Of a DNA stretch of 64,000 bases, positions 23,767-32,998 are shown piece after piece. The notes under the pieces are model-generated. The model worked only from the letters and a program-made list of their open reading frames with translations. It ran no database searches and had not been told where the DNA came from. The DNA comes from Steinernema hermaphroditum. Its lineage: Eukaryota > Nematoda > Chromadorea > Rhabditida > Steinernematidae. The translations under genes were made by a program, and so were the position numbers. Each line of letters begins with the position of its first letter. Within the stretch, counting starts at the first letter, position 1. Location of the stretch: contig CM059621.1 of the NCBI GenBank assembly GCA_030435675.1, positions 15,066,001-15,130,000 on the forward strand. The letters are read 5' to 3'.

Positions 23767-24122
23767 AGAACAACTCGGTTTGCTGCACCCTTTGTCCCAA
23801 TTTGTCTGTTATACTTTGTTGAATAGGTTGTTATGGTTTTCCAAAGACAGTAAACTAATGCTTTACAGTTAGTTTACATCTGCTTGTACGGGCAAAGAGC
23901 TCCCAACGGCCAATGCGACCGTTCTGAGGCAATCGAAATGTGAAAGTGGTATTCAGTTGTTGGGTGGCTGCAGACTGGGTTCTCCGATGCGTTCTGCAGA
24001 CAGCAGATCTGTCTCTAGACTTCCGTTTGGACGACGTCTCATCGCTTCTCACTTTGTCCATCCTTCGCGATCGGGAACAGCCGTGCCGGTGCGGATAGCC
24101 TACGCTCTGCAAAGGTCTATAG
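23767..24122. other. USP downstream region
   Basis: This is 3' flanking sequence of the USP gene up to the hAT-like insertion. No gene is recognised. It ends in the 8-bp target duplication GTCTATAG at 24115-24122. Confidence 0.5.
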
Positions 24123-25380
24123 TAGGGATGCACACGGTTCCAGTTCCGGTTTTTCCGGTTTTCCGGCTTTTTTTGCGCCGGAATTCCGGTTCCGGTTCCG
24201 GTGCCGGTTTTTTTTTCGTTCCGGTGCATAGAACTTTTCGAATCGCGGACGCGACTGACTGTAACCTATTGTGAAAGAAAAAATGGCCACCGACAGGGAT
24301 CGAACCCGCGACCCGCGCATCGCAGTCAGATAGCTTACCGATTGAGCCAAACGCACGCAGAGGTATCCGCTCGTCGCTTTCAGTGATATAGAAGTGTCGC
24401 TCAGGAATAGATTTCAGAATGCGCGTTTCTCACATTTTTTACAGGTCGGAGCAATTTTGAAGTGCAATCCAAAAGTTTTCGATTGAACTAGCGCCAGTTG
24501 AATGAATTTAGATTAAGGATTAAGCTACCTGGTTTCAGGAAACCTTAATTGGGACGAGAAATAACTCACAAGGGAACCTCCCTAAGTGATAGTTGCAGAT
24601 CGAAATAAATTCTGGTGTAACAGATAAAGAACATCTTAGAAAGACGAACGCAAAGACTGGCCCTTCTCTGCATCAAATACAATCAAATACAAAATGGAAG
24701 AGCCTAAGTGGGCGTCGAACCCTAGAACGTAAACTGGTAGGGAAGACCACAACCCCTCAACTACGCATACACACTAGCCTAAGCCAATTTCATTGTACTA
24801 GTCGCGACTACCCTGATTTTTCAATGTCAATATCTCCTGAATTCACTTGTGTCGCGTGCTTTCGTCGGTTTTGGATCAATTTTTGACTGCACCAGGTCAC
24901 TTTCAGCACGAGTTGAGGCCGATTGATCCGTGTTGATGGCATTTTGATCGCCATCGTCGCAATTTTAGATCAGTCGACGAAATCTCCTCGGCGAGTCGAT
25001 GTCGGTCACGCCGAATTTGTTAGGAGAAGGAAGCGCCAGATAGCAAGGGTTGAAAATAGACTACTTTAGTATTCCACGCCTGTCCCTCCGAACGATGGTC
25101 ACTCGGTTGAAAGAAACCATTTTTCAGAGCTAACAAATAGCGAAGCTAACTAGTAGCGAATATCAGATATTCAGGGGTAGAATAGGAAAGGAAATTTGAA
25201 TGTCATAACATAACTTTAAAAGAGTCAAAAAACGTCGAAAAGCTACAAAAAAAAAATAAGCAGTAGTATTGTCACACCCTCTATGTGCACTGTACTGCCG
25301 GTTCCGGTGCCGGTTTTTTTCGCGCCGGAATTCCGGTTCCGGTTCCGGTGCCGGTTTTTTTTCGTTCCGGTGCATCCCTA
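24123..25380. mobile_element. Non-autonomous hAT-like DNA transposon
   Basis: The element starts TAGGGATGCAC at 24123 and ends GTGCATCCCTA at 25380, an exact 11-bp terminal inverted repeat. It is flanked by a perfect 8-bp direct repeat GTCTATAG (24115-24122 and 25381-25388). An 8-bp target duplication with TAGGG-type ends is the hAT hallmark. Both subterminal regions carry CCGGAATTCCGGTTCCGG and CCGGTGCCGG arrays, in the same orientation at the two ends. The 1258-bp interior has no transposase frame but includes tRNA-like sequences. Movement would depend on a hAT transposase elsewhere. Confidence 0.85.
24280..24365 (-). repeat. tRNA-like sequence (SINE or tRNA pseudogene) inside the hAT-like element
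   Basis: Read on the minus strand, TGGCTCAATCGGTAAGC fits an RNA polymerase III A box and GGGTTCGATCC fits a B box at tRNA-like spacing. The folded anticodon arm pairs poorly and position 33 is not T, so it is unlikely to be a working tRNA gene. A tRNA-derived SINE head is the likeliest explanation. Confidence 0.5.
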
Positions 25381-25843
25381 GTCTATAGCTATTATTATGC
25401 GGTTCAAAATAGTTGCGAGCGCAGAGACTTTCCGTTCAAACGTGCATGTAGCCCTGTAGCTATCGACAGATTTTTCCAAGCGTCTAAGTCCGAAGAAAGA
25501 CATTGCTACACTACTTCAGCTAATGGAAAGGTATTTGAAATTGTGCGTCCTACCACGACCACAATAAACAGCGTCCTAAAGATTTTAGAAAATGGTTTTC
25601 GTTGAACGGACCATAACTTTTTACTGTCTCGTTTGCGTTAATTGCCTGTCTCGTTACTATATAAGAAAGTTTCTATAGAATTTATTCTAGTTCGTCCATT
25701 CATTTATTTTAATACAAATTTTTCTTTCTGACTAGTGGTTGTAGGTCAATTGATTTTCGGAAATTTTCGTTTTTTATCGTTATACTTGCGCATGAGTCGT
25801 TTGTACGCTGCTCTCTACAGTTGTTTTGCAGATCCTTTCATTC
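25381..25843 (+). promoter_or_regulatory. Duplicated USP 5' leader/promoter in front of the chimeric septin
   Basis: From about 25640 to 25843 the sequence matches the USP upstream region 22280-22478 in order, with point differences: TCGTCCATTCATT for TCGCCCGTTCATT, TTTCTTTCTGAC, GGTTG-AGG-CAATT, TTTTCGTTT-TT, GCATGACTCGTTTG-type blocks, then TTTTGCAG before the start codon. It supplies the 5' leader and acceptor of the second septin. Promoter activity is inferred from the match. Confidence 0.7.
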
Positions 25844-27830
25844 ATGTTGACTGAGAGCCCGAAGAAGAGCCTAAATGAAGAGGCTGACGAGCAGTATCCG
25901 TTGAAGGAAATTGTTGTGGATGAGATAGAGACCGATACTGGTGGTGTCCCCACTTTGAAGCTGAATGGATTCGTTGGGTTCGACTCTCTTCCGTATCAGT
26001 TAGTGGAGAAGTGCAATGAACATGGGTAAGCGAACCAGGCTCTTTCATGAATTGATTTTAACTCCTTTCTTGGAATTACATCCATCTTATATTCCGTTTT
26101 TAGATTCCAATTCAACATGATGTGCGTCGGAGAGACCGGCATGGGGAAGACCACCCTCATGGAATCACTGTTCAACATGAAACTCGAGTTCGAGCCCTGC
26201 AACCATGAGCTGAAGACCGTTGAACTCCGCTCAAAGACATGCGGTCCGTTTCAGTGTTTAAAACAGAGCCTAACTTGAGAATTTTAGAAGTGTCAGAGGG
26301 AAATGTCCACGTCAAACTGAAGATCGTTGAAACGGCCGGATTCGGCGACCAGTTGGACAAGGACAAAAGGTTTTCCGAGCGCCCCACCATCTTCAAAGAG
26401 CCTTCGGTTCCTTTCAGCGCTCGAGTGATTGTCGACTACGTAAATGAACAGTTCGAAAAGTACCTAATCGAAGAACTGAAGGTGAAACGCTGCCTGGCCT
26501 ATTTCGACGATACTCGAATCCACGCTTGCCTCTACTTCATCTCACCAACAGGACATGGGTGAGTCATTTATATGCACCCTACCCCATGTTATCCATCCGC
26601 ATTTAGACCTCTAAGGTCAGTGGTAGGACGCGGTGCTACTGCGCCATACATGAATTATGTTACGCTTCTTCCCTCTCAAAATATCCTGCACATTGAATAT
26701 TAGTGACTAACAACTCCATTTAGGCTGAAGGCACTCGATGTGGTGACGATGCGCGAGCTGTCCAAGCGGGTGAACGTGATCCCCGTGATCGCGAAGGCCG
26801 ACACCGCCTGCAAGGACGAGCTCGTGCGCTTCAAGAGGAAGATCCTCGACGAGCTCAGGGGCCACAACATTCAAACCTATCAGTTTCCGACCGACGACGA
26901 CACAGTGCGTCAAGCAAACCAGGAGCTCAACAAATTGATCCCGTATGCGATCGTTGGCAGCACGGACTTCGTAACGAAGGACAACGGAAAGAGCGTTCGA
27001 GCGCGCAAATATCCATGGGGTATTGTGGAAGGTAGGTGAAATTACAATGATTGATGATGTTAATGAAGTAGTGTTTAGTCGAGAACGAAGAACATTGCGA
27101 CTTCGTGAAGCTCCGCGAGGCCGTGCTCCGCATCAACGTGGATTCGTTGCGCGAGCGGACACACAACGTTCTCTACGAGGCGTATCGTCGTGATCGTCTG
27201 CGCGAAATGAAGCTCGGAGACGGCGATGCGGGACTCAAGATGATGGAAAGCCTCCAGTTGGTATGTTCGATTTATTGGGGCTATATAAGGGCAAAACCTT
27301 TGAACCCTTTTCCAAAAAAGGGTTCAAATTCTGAAAGTACCAGCGCAGACAAGAAAGTCGAAGAATCCCTGCTTCTAAACCAGTCTAGATGACATGTATG
27401 TCTCACTTTTCTCAAAACCAGACACGATGCGCTTATCTTGTCTAGCAGATCTAAAGAACGAGCAAAACGAGACTCAGACAACGCCCTTAAAGGTCGCAAA
27501 CATCGGAGTAGACTTCATTTTGCACTTATCCTCACCACTGGCTGTACAGTACTCTTTGCTAACAAGTCCTCATTTCAGCGACAATCGGACTACAAGGAAC
27601 GCAACGCGCAACAAGAGAAAAAGTACAAGGAGGAGTTCGTGAGGCGTGTTGAGAAGAAGGAAGAAGAGCTGAAGCGCCGCGAAGAGATGCTCAACACCCG
27701 TCACCGCGAAGTACAGGAGAAGTTCCAGCTCGACGTGCAGACCCTCGACCAGCAGATCCAGACGCTCATGGAGGAGAAGTACAAGCTGGAGACGCGCACG
27801 CTCACCGGCAAGAAGAAGGACCGAAAATGA
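25844..27830 (+). CDS. Chimeric septin GTPase, copy 2 (USP N terminus fused to septin)
   Basis: Exons are 25844-26025, 26104-26243, 26288-26369, 26418-26558, 26724-27031, 27079-27260 and 27579-27830, giving about 428 residues. Exon sizes from the second on equal those of copy 1 exactly. The first 27 codons ([20 protein letters not shown] and KEIVVDE) match the USP N terminus. About 16 bases of unmatched sequence follow, then septin from [18 protein letters not shown] onward. All septin motifs of copy 1 are kept ([23 protein letters not shown], coiled coil), and every splice site is canonical, including the TTTTTAG acceptor missing in copy 1. The long N-terminal extension of copy 1 is absent. 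It probably polymerises like other septins but under USP-type regulation, which is inference. Confidence 0.88.
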
Positions 27831-28185
27831 GCACCATTCGAGCGTCTGGTCAGAAACTGTGCGACCGATTCTTATAGTCATCTTCTTTTAAGTATTTATT
27901 CCTTTCTGTGCCTTTCATCCTTCCATCAAGACTTTTGCTTGTTGTGTGATTACGTGCTGTTCGCTGTAGACTGTACGGGTTCCTTACAAAGTAACTGGGT
28001 GGTGTGGCCGATGCATCCTGGTGTGCTCTTCCGTACTTCGTTCTTGAGCTAGTCGTTCTTCGTCCGTCCTCACCAATGCTACTCTGTCTCTCACAACTGT
28101 AGGCACATCTTCTCGAGCTTGAGAAGCCACATTAGTTTGCCTTTTTGTTTTATGGTGTCGATGAGAGTGATGCCTGTGAGAATGG
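27831..28185. other. Intergenic region between convergent genes
   Basis: The first ~90 bases repeat the 3' UTR of septin copy 1 (27831-27918 matches 3138-3056 in reverse), marking the end of the inverted septin duplication. Beyond that I see no gene. Confidence 0.5.
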
Positions 28186-28786
28186 CTACGGTTCCGAACC
28201 ACTAGGCCGGTGTTGGGAAGACGACGGTGCACTGTCAGATGACCAATCCTGTATAGCGGCACAAATTGCGCAGTAGAAACGGTGTAGGCGATCATTGGTG
28301 GCATCCACAATGACCCGCAACCAATGATGTTCTCTTTCAATATTTCCCAATGTTGTTTTGTTGAAAATGGGAGCAGTGCTCCCATTTTCAACGATTAGTC
28401 CGGTCTTCACTCCGCCGACGACTATTCCAGCCCCCAGCCCAGCACTCGACACCGAAGATCCGCCTGCCAACATCGCCAAAATTGGCAGGGCTGCCAGAGC
28501 TGGCAGAGCTCTTCGCTTGCCTAAAAAATGTAGACAAAAAAGAAAAAAAAATGTGTTACCACTAAGTAATTTCATTTTGAGAAGATTGTAAATGTACTTC
28601 ATTTCATTATTCACGATTTATTCTTCAGTGAGCTTCACGTCTGATGAGAAAAGATAATGTTAATAATTTATAAAACGCGTGCTCTTTACCGTCGCCTTTG
28701 CGAGGCACGTCTGTTCCATTCCGAATGTCGAGGCCGACAACGTCGCGACTCATTAAGAGAAATATGATGAAGTAAACGAACCCCAT
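28186..28786 (-). CDS. Small putative secreted protein
   Basis: Exons 28786-28690 and 28520-28186 join in frame across a 169-bp intron to give 143 residues. The ATG sits directly after a GTTTCAG acceptor. The start MGFVYFIIFLLMSRDVVGLD is a typical signal peptide, and a dibasic KRR follows at the exon junction. Next come a hydrophobic Ala/Leu/Gly segment (about residues 35-65), Val/Gly-rich sequence, and a hydrophilic Ser/Pro tail. No family is recognised. The dibasic site after a signal peptide could mean proteolytic processing, which is speculative. Confidence 0.55.
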
Positions 28787-29997
28787 CTGAAACAAACAGA
28801 AATGAGAGAGGACGCTCGAACAAAAGTATACACAGCTCGTTGCACACAAACAACATGCTTTCTCCGGCACGACTGCTGCGGCCGCCGGCATTCCCCAAAC
28901 TGCTCTTTTCATTTGAGTTGAAGGACAAGAGGAGGGGCAGGGTCTCAAAGGGGGGTTCGATGGCTTTAGATCCTCCTCTCCGAAGACTGCTAAGATTAAC
29001 GGCCATGGAGTGTACTGAGAGTGTGGGGTCCGCAGAACTTGGGATATATCCACCGTTTCTCTTAAACACTACAAAACAGCTCTTTCCCAGTGAACATAGC
29101 GCTTCATTTGTGATACGGCCGACAAAAACCAGCCTCTTAGGCCAAAAACAGCAATGAAACATGGTAATTTCGATGCACTGCTGCATAGAGCTAGGCGAGC
29201 TCTATCGATTAGACCCCCCTTTACTCAACTAAAACAACTATAGACGAAATCCGACAACGTGTGCTTGGTGTGCAGCAGGCCCTGCTCTATCAGATGGTGG
29301 ACAAAAAACACCCGAAGCTTATTGCAAGTCTTAGTCCAAATGGACCATAATTACCCAAAAGTCATGATTTGCCTTATGATGGTCCCGCAACGATGTCCCT
29401 GAATGAAAGGAAAAAACGGTAGATTTGCGAAAATTGCCAGTTTACCCCTTTTTCCTTGGCTGGGGGGGGAGTAAAGTAGGGTCTAATCGATAGAGCTTGC
29501 TTAGCTCTATGCACCAGTGCATCGAAATTACTATGTTTCATTGGCGGATTTCGTCTAAGAGGGTCACTTTCGTTGGAATTCCTTTGTAGGTTTTGTAAGC
29601 CTAGAAGTTTTGAATGTGGATTTTCCGCCTCTAGACGGTGCTGCAGAGAAAACACGTGATCGTCACCGCCGGCCAATTCGCTGCGGGGACAAATTGCCGC
29701 GGGGAACGCCTTTCACTGGGCAAAAGTCGCGAATAGGAAGCTGGAGACTTTGACCCCGACAGGCAGTGATGCGCCTGGTCCGTTGGTTCCTTGGTTTTTC
29801 TCATCGAAGGGCACGTTGTCGGTATAATAAATGAACGCTGAAGAAATAAAATAATATAAAATATATTATATAAAATAATATACAATAAAGGAATAAAATA
29901 TAAAAAAAGCTTTATTAAGCAACGGCGGCACGATAGAGACGGGTCGGCGGACTGGTCGGCGGACGGACGGGCGGCGGGAACGCTCACCAATTCCCCT
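28787..29997. other. Intergenic region with an inverted-repeat element
   Basis: It contains the 390-bp terminal-inverted-repeat element at 29153-29542, and at about 29665-29703 a remnant of the CGCCGGCCAA/ACAACTCGCCGCGG-type repeat that forms the ends of the element at 35407-35788. The segment 29840-29910 is AT-rich (repeated AATATAAAATA). No gene is called. Confidence 0.5.
29153..29542. mobile_element. MITE-like element with ~74-bp terminal inverted repeats
   Basis: The left arm 29153-29227 (AATGAAACATGGTAATTTCG and on) and the right arm 29469-29542 are reverse complements with only a few mismatches. A 240-bp interior has no coding capacity. The long inverted ends and small size fit a miniature inverted-repeat transposable element. 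I could not define a target duplication, so the superfamily is unknown. Confidence 0.7.
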
Positions 29998-30339
29998 TCA
30001 CCTTGCAGGCCATGAGAGCCTGCACGGCGGATTCTCTCCTGACGCGTCGAAGTTGTTGATATTCACCACATTGATATTTATTGGGGGCAGGGAGATCTTG
30101 TTGGAGAGGGTTTGGTCCCCCTGCACGTTTTTCTGATCGCCGCCCTGGACGGTGATGTGCTGAGGGCTCGAGTCGGCAGTGTCGATTAATGACACCACCG
30201 CGCTCGCAATAGCGGCGGCTCCTGCTGGTCTACAATAAAAGTGCATGTAGGGAAAAAAAACATCGACCAACCCAACAGGAACGGAAGCAATAAGCTTCGC
30301 AATGAAAATAGAAAAAGTCAATACTCGGCGGAAGTTCAT
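29998..30339 (-). CDS. Possible small secreted protein
   Basis: A 113-codon frame begins with ATG at 30339 (MNFRRVLTFSIFIAKLIASV, signal-peptide-like). It continues through an Ala/Val stretch (AAAIASAVVSLIDTADSS), then ITVQGGDQKNVQGDQTLSN and ISLPPININVVNINNF, which look like genuine protein. A GT...TGTAG stretch inside could be an intron, but its phases do not fit, so a single exon is assumed. It lies next to another small secreted-protein gene on the same strand. No family is recognised. Confidence 0.4.
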   Translation of the reverse strand: MNFRRVLTFSIFIAKLIASVPVGLVDVFFPYMHFYCRPAGAAAIASAVVSLIDTADSSPQHITVQGGDQKNVQGDQTLSNKISLPPININVVNINNFDASGENPPCRLSWPAR

Positions 30340-30565
30340 CGCGGAAGTTTCAGCTGTCGAGGGAAAGTGAAAGTGATGCTGCTGGTTAAATGAGCCCCTT
30401 TTATCTCCTTTACTATCTCCCACTTCCGCACTTAGGGCATATGTACTTAGACTCTTTTCTTTTTGGTGACTTTACACTTTTCAAATTTATCTCTTATCGT
30501 TAGGCGATTCCTTCCGCTTTGCAAAAGCAGATCCTTGTACTTAAAAAGGAACCCGCGAGAATTGA

Positions 30566-31034
30566 TTGCTTGCACTCCTTATCAAAAAGCAGAACGAAAA
30601 CACAGAACGAAACTTTGATGACTATGCTGCTGACGAAACCTCTCAGCTAGTAAATAGCGACGAACCCCACGAACCTAGCACTCCCCTGTCGCAGTTACCC
30701 GATAGTCAGACCCAGGAACTCCCCCCGCGACGTGGACCTGGCCGTCCTCGAACGAACCAGGAGAAGAGCTCCGGAACAACTCCCGCAACTCACAGTGGAC
30801 AACCTCAACCGAGTCGACCCGCTCCAGCTGGTCAGCGCCGTACACGCCCCCCGAAAAACAAGAAAAATGTTCGCGAACGAAGTCGCTTGTCGTCGGTTCC
30901 AAGGGTTCCCCGAAGAAGAAATCGAAGAAAGCAAGCAGAGGGGGCTGATTTATGATTTTGTCAGTGAAATGTGGTTGTGTCAATCTAAATTCAGTTTTGT
31001 CAAAATAAATACCATTCTGTCAAGATCGGTATAG
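30566..31034 (+). CDS. Two overlapping plus-strand frames, possible retroelement or gene remnant
   Basis: One frame (30566-30955) encodes a basic, Pro/Arg-rich peptide with an AT-hook-like RRGPGRPRT. A second frame (from about 30732 to 31034) encodes VDNLNRVDPLQLVSAVHAPR and FQGFPEEEIEESKQRGLIYD, which also looks protein-like. Neither has a clear start in good context. Both could be pieces of one frameshifted gene. An AATAAA-like signal (AAAATAAAT) follows at about 31003. No family is recognised. Confidence 0.3.
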
Positions 31035-31224
31035 TTTTGGTCACTACTCCCTAATAGAGCCGGTTAACTTTTGTGGTGTTGAAGTTAATTTATAAATTTT
31101 TCTCATTAACGTATTGCACAGTGAAAAAAGTTTAAGGATCACTCACTCAAATTTTCACCAAAAAAAAAAATTTCAAGATCACCCCATCTAAAGACACCTC
31201 CTTTGGATGACAGAAATTACAACA

Positions 31225-31320
31225 CAGACAGCTACCTCTGTTTGTCTATTTTCGGTGTCGCGCAAGGCATAATGTTTTTGATTCGCGAAATAAAATCGTG
31301 AAATCGTGAATCGTGAAAAT
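31225..31320 (+). repeat. Dispersed repeat end shared with 51.35 kb
   Basis: The block CCTCTGTTTGTCTATTTTCG, GTGTCGCGCAAGGC, TTTTGATTCGCGAAATAAA, TCGT is repeated at about 51343-51425 with few changes. The AATAAA near its end suggests the 3' end of a transcribed element. Type unknown. Confidence 0.55.
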
Positions 31321-31710
31321 CTGCGAGAACAACTATATCATGACCAAAAATACGCTAAGCCTATTATTACTAAGGCGTTCACTTGCGCAAGTCGTATAGT
31401 CGTAAAAGTCGTAAAGTCGTATAAATAAAGTTTTATGTAGTCGACGCATCGAGCAGCTCGCCGCCGCCCCCTCCCAGGTTTCAACCTTCAGGATGTTCCC
31501 CATGTTAAAAGAGACACTCGAAATTTCATCGAATATCGAATAAATAAAAAGCCATCTTTTCTCGCTGGTGATTCTCAACCAGGATCATTATGTATCTGCT
31601 GGGACACATGAGAATTGAAAGGCAATATTTTGAGTAAATTTCAGTTTAGTAAACACTTGGCAATGGAGTGTACCACTTTCGAGGATCACTTTCAACCTAG
31701 TATTTAGGGC

Positions 31711-32010
31711 CCTAATCTTCAACTCTAATCTAATCCTGTCCAACAGGTCTATGATACAATGCATAGTTTATCAGAAAGACTTACTTTGGTTAAATACGTG
31801 ACGCTCGGACGTTTCGACGACAAACGAATAGAGTAATTACTGAAAAGAACGGATTTTATCGACGAAGGCCGTTGGGGACACGCGTCGAAACGTTTCCACG
31901 AGAAAATGGAAAAGTCGCTATCAATAGTCTTTCGGTGAAAACAAGCAGATGGACGGAGATACGGACTCCGATGTTGTTTATTCCGACGGGAGGAGTGTTT
32001 ATTTGTATCC
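31711..32010 (+). repeat. Dispersed repeat R1, copy 1
   Basis: It shares with the segments at 37605-37930 and 39664-39892 a conserved core (AAGACTTACTTTGGTT, AATACGTGACGCTCGGA, GTTTCGACGACAAACGAAT, GAGTCGAAACGTTTCCACG). All three copies lie in the same orientation. It could be a solo LTR or the end of a larger element; no terminal structure was defined. Confidence 0.7.
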
Positions 32011-32817
32011 ATTTGCTCTCTGGCGTCCTCTGATTAATTCAAGTAGATGCTTTTCTTATAGATCTTATGGTTAAGTTCATATTTGTTTTATGTGGATTGT
32101 TGTGATCTGACGACATGTGGGGAAGGTTAGCCTGCTGTACTAGACCAATACTAATGGAGAAAGTGGCCTCAGAAAGTGATTAGTGTTATGTAAAGCGATA
32201 ATTTCTAAAAAGGTTCTGGTTCTACGCACTACAGCTAAGGGGTCGATCCCAGAAGTCGGCGATTATAGCACGCTTCGTCGTCGCTTTCGATGGTTTCTCG
32301 GTCCCTGTATCTCATGGAGAACTGGAAGGGCGCGCAGCCAGAAAAATAAGCAGGTCACCCTCCTCAGGTTATCCGTTCACTCTTTTATTGCGCTTCTCCC
32401 TAGCTGCCTGGATCCATGATAATCAAATCATGGGGTTGTAAATAATGGTTTGTCCTAGGCTTGGGACACCTGAGGACAGCCACAATCTGAAGGTCCGCTT
32501 CTCTAAATTTCTCGATACTCCTTATCAGTCCCACTTAATTTAACTATCTTTTAATACCTCTGATTACTCTTTTATCTGTAACTTCTTTTCTCAAACTCAA
32601 ACCAATCTTCTCACTCTCTTCTCCTGTGCCCCTGGCACTCTCCGCGACCTCACGCGATCAACACGACCTGAACGACTTCTCTTCTCAAACTCAATTCCCG
32701 GTCCTTAGTCTCAAATTTAGTACCTCTGCGAAAACACAAAACACCGGATCATAAAGTTTTCCTTTTCCCTTTTTTGTGCTCGCCTTATCCTCAGTCTGCA
32801 CTTGAGGGCCACTTTGA

Positions 32818-32900
32818 CTTTAGAAAAAGTCCCACTGTCAGTTTCGCTTGAGGGCCACGCGAAAAAGTCCCGCTGTCAGTTTCGCTTGAGGGCCACGCGG
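32818..32900 (+). repeat. Short tandem repeat
   Basis: The unit GAAAAAGTCCC(A/G)CTGTCAG followed by TTTCGCTTGAGGGCCACGCG is present twice in tandem with a partial third copy before it (GAGGGCCACTTTGACTTTAG). Period is about 38 bp. Confidence 0.6.
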
Positions 32901-32998
32901 AGTTATTGTTGTTCGTTGAGTTAGATACAATATTTTTACTTCTTACGAAGAGGAATACAAAGGGTGGGGAAACTTCTAGACTTCAGGTGTGATGGACT

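Larger units (their letters stand above)
31035..32998. other. Repeat-rich non-coding stretch
   Basis: It holds a repeat (about 31225-31320) shared with 51343-51425, the first copy of a three-copy dispersed repeat (31711-32010), and a short tandem repeat at 32820-32900. No gene is seen. Confidence 0.5.

Noticed and set aside
24280..24365. Functional tRNA gene
   Set aside because: A and B boxes fit, but the anticodon arm is mismatched and position 33 is G, so a tRNA-derived repeat is likelier.
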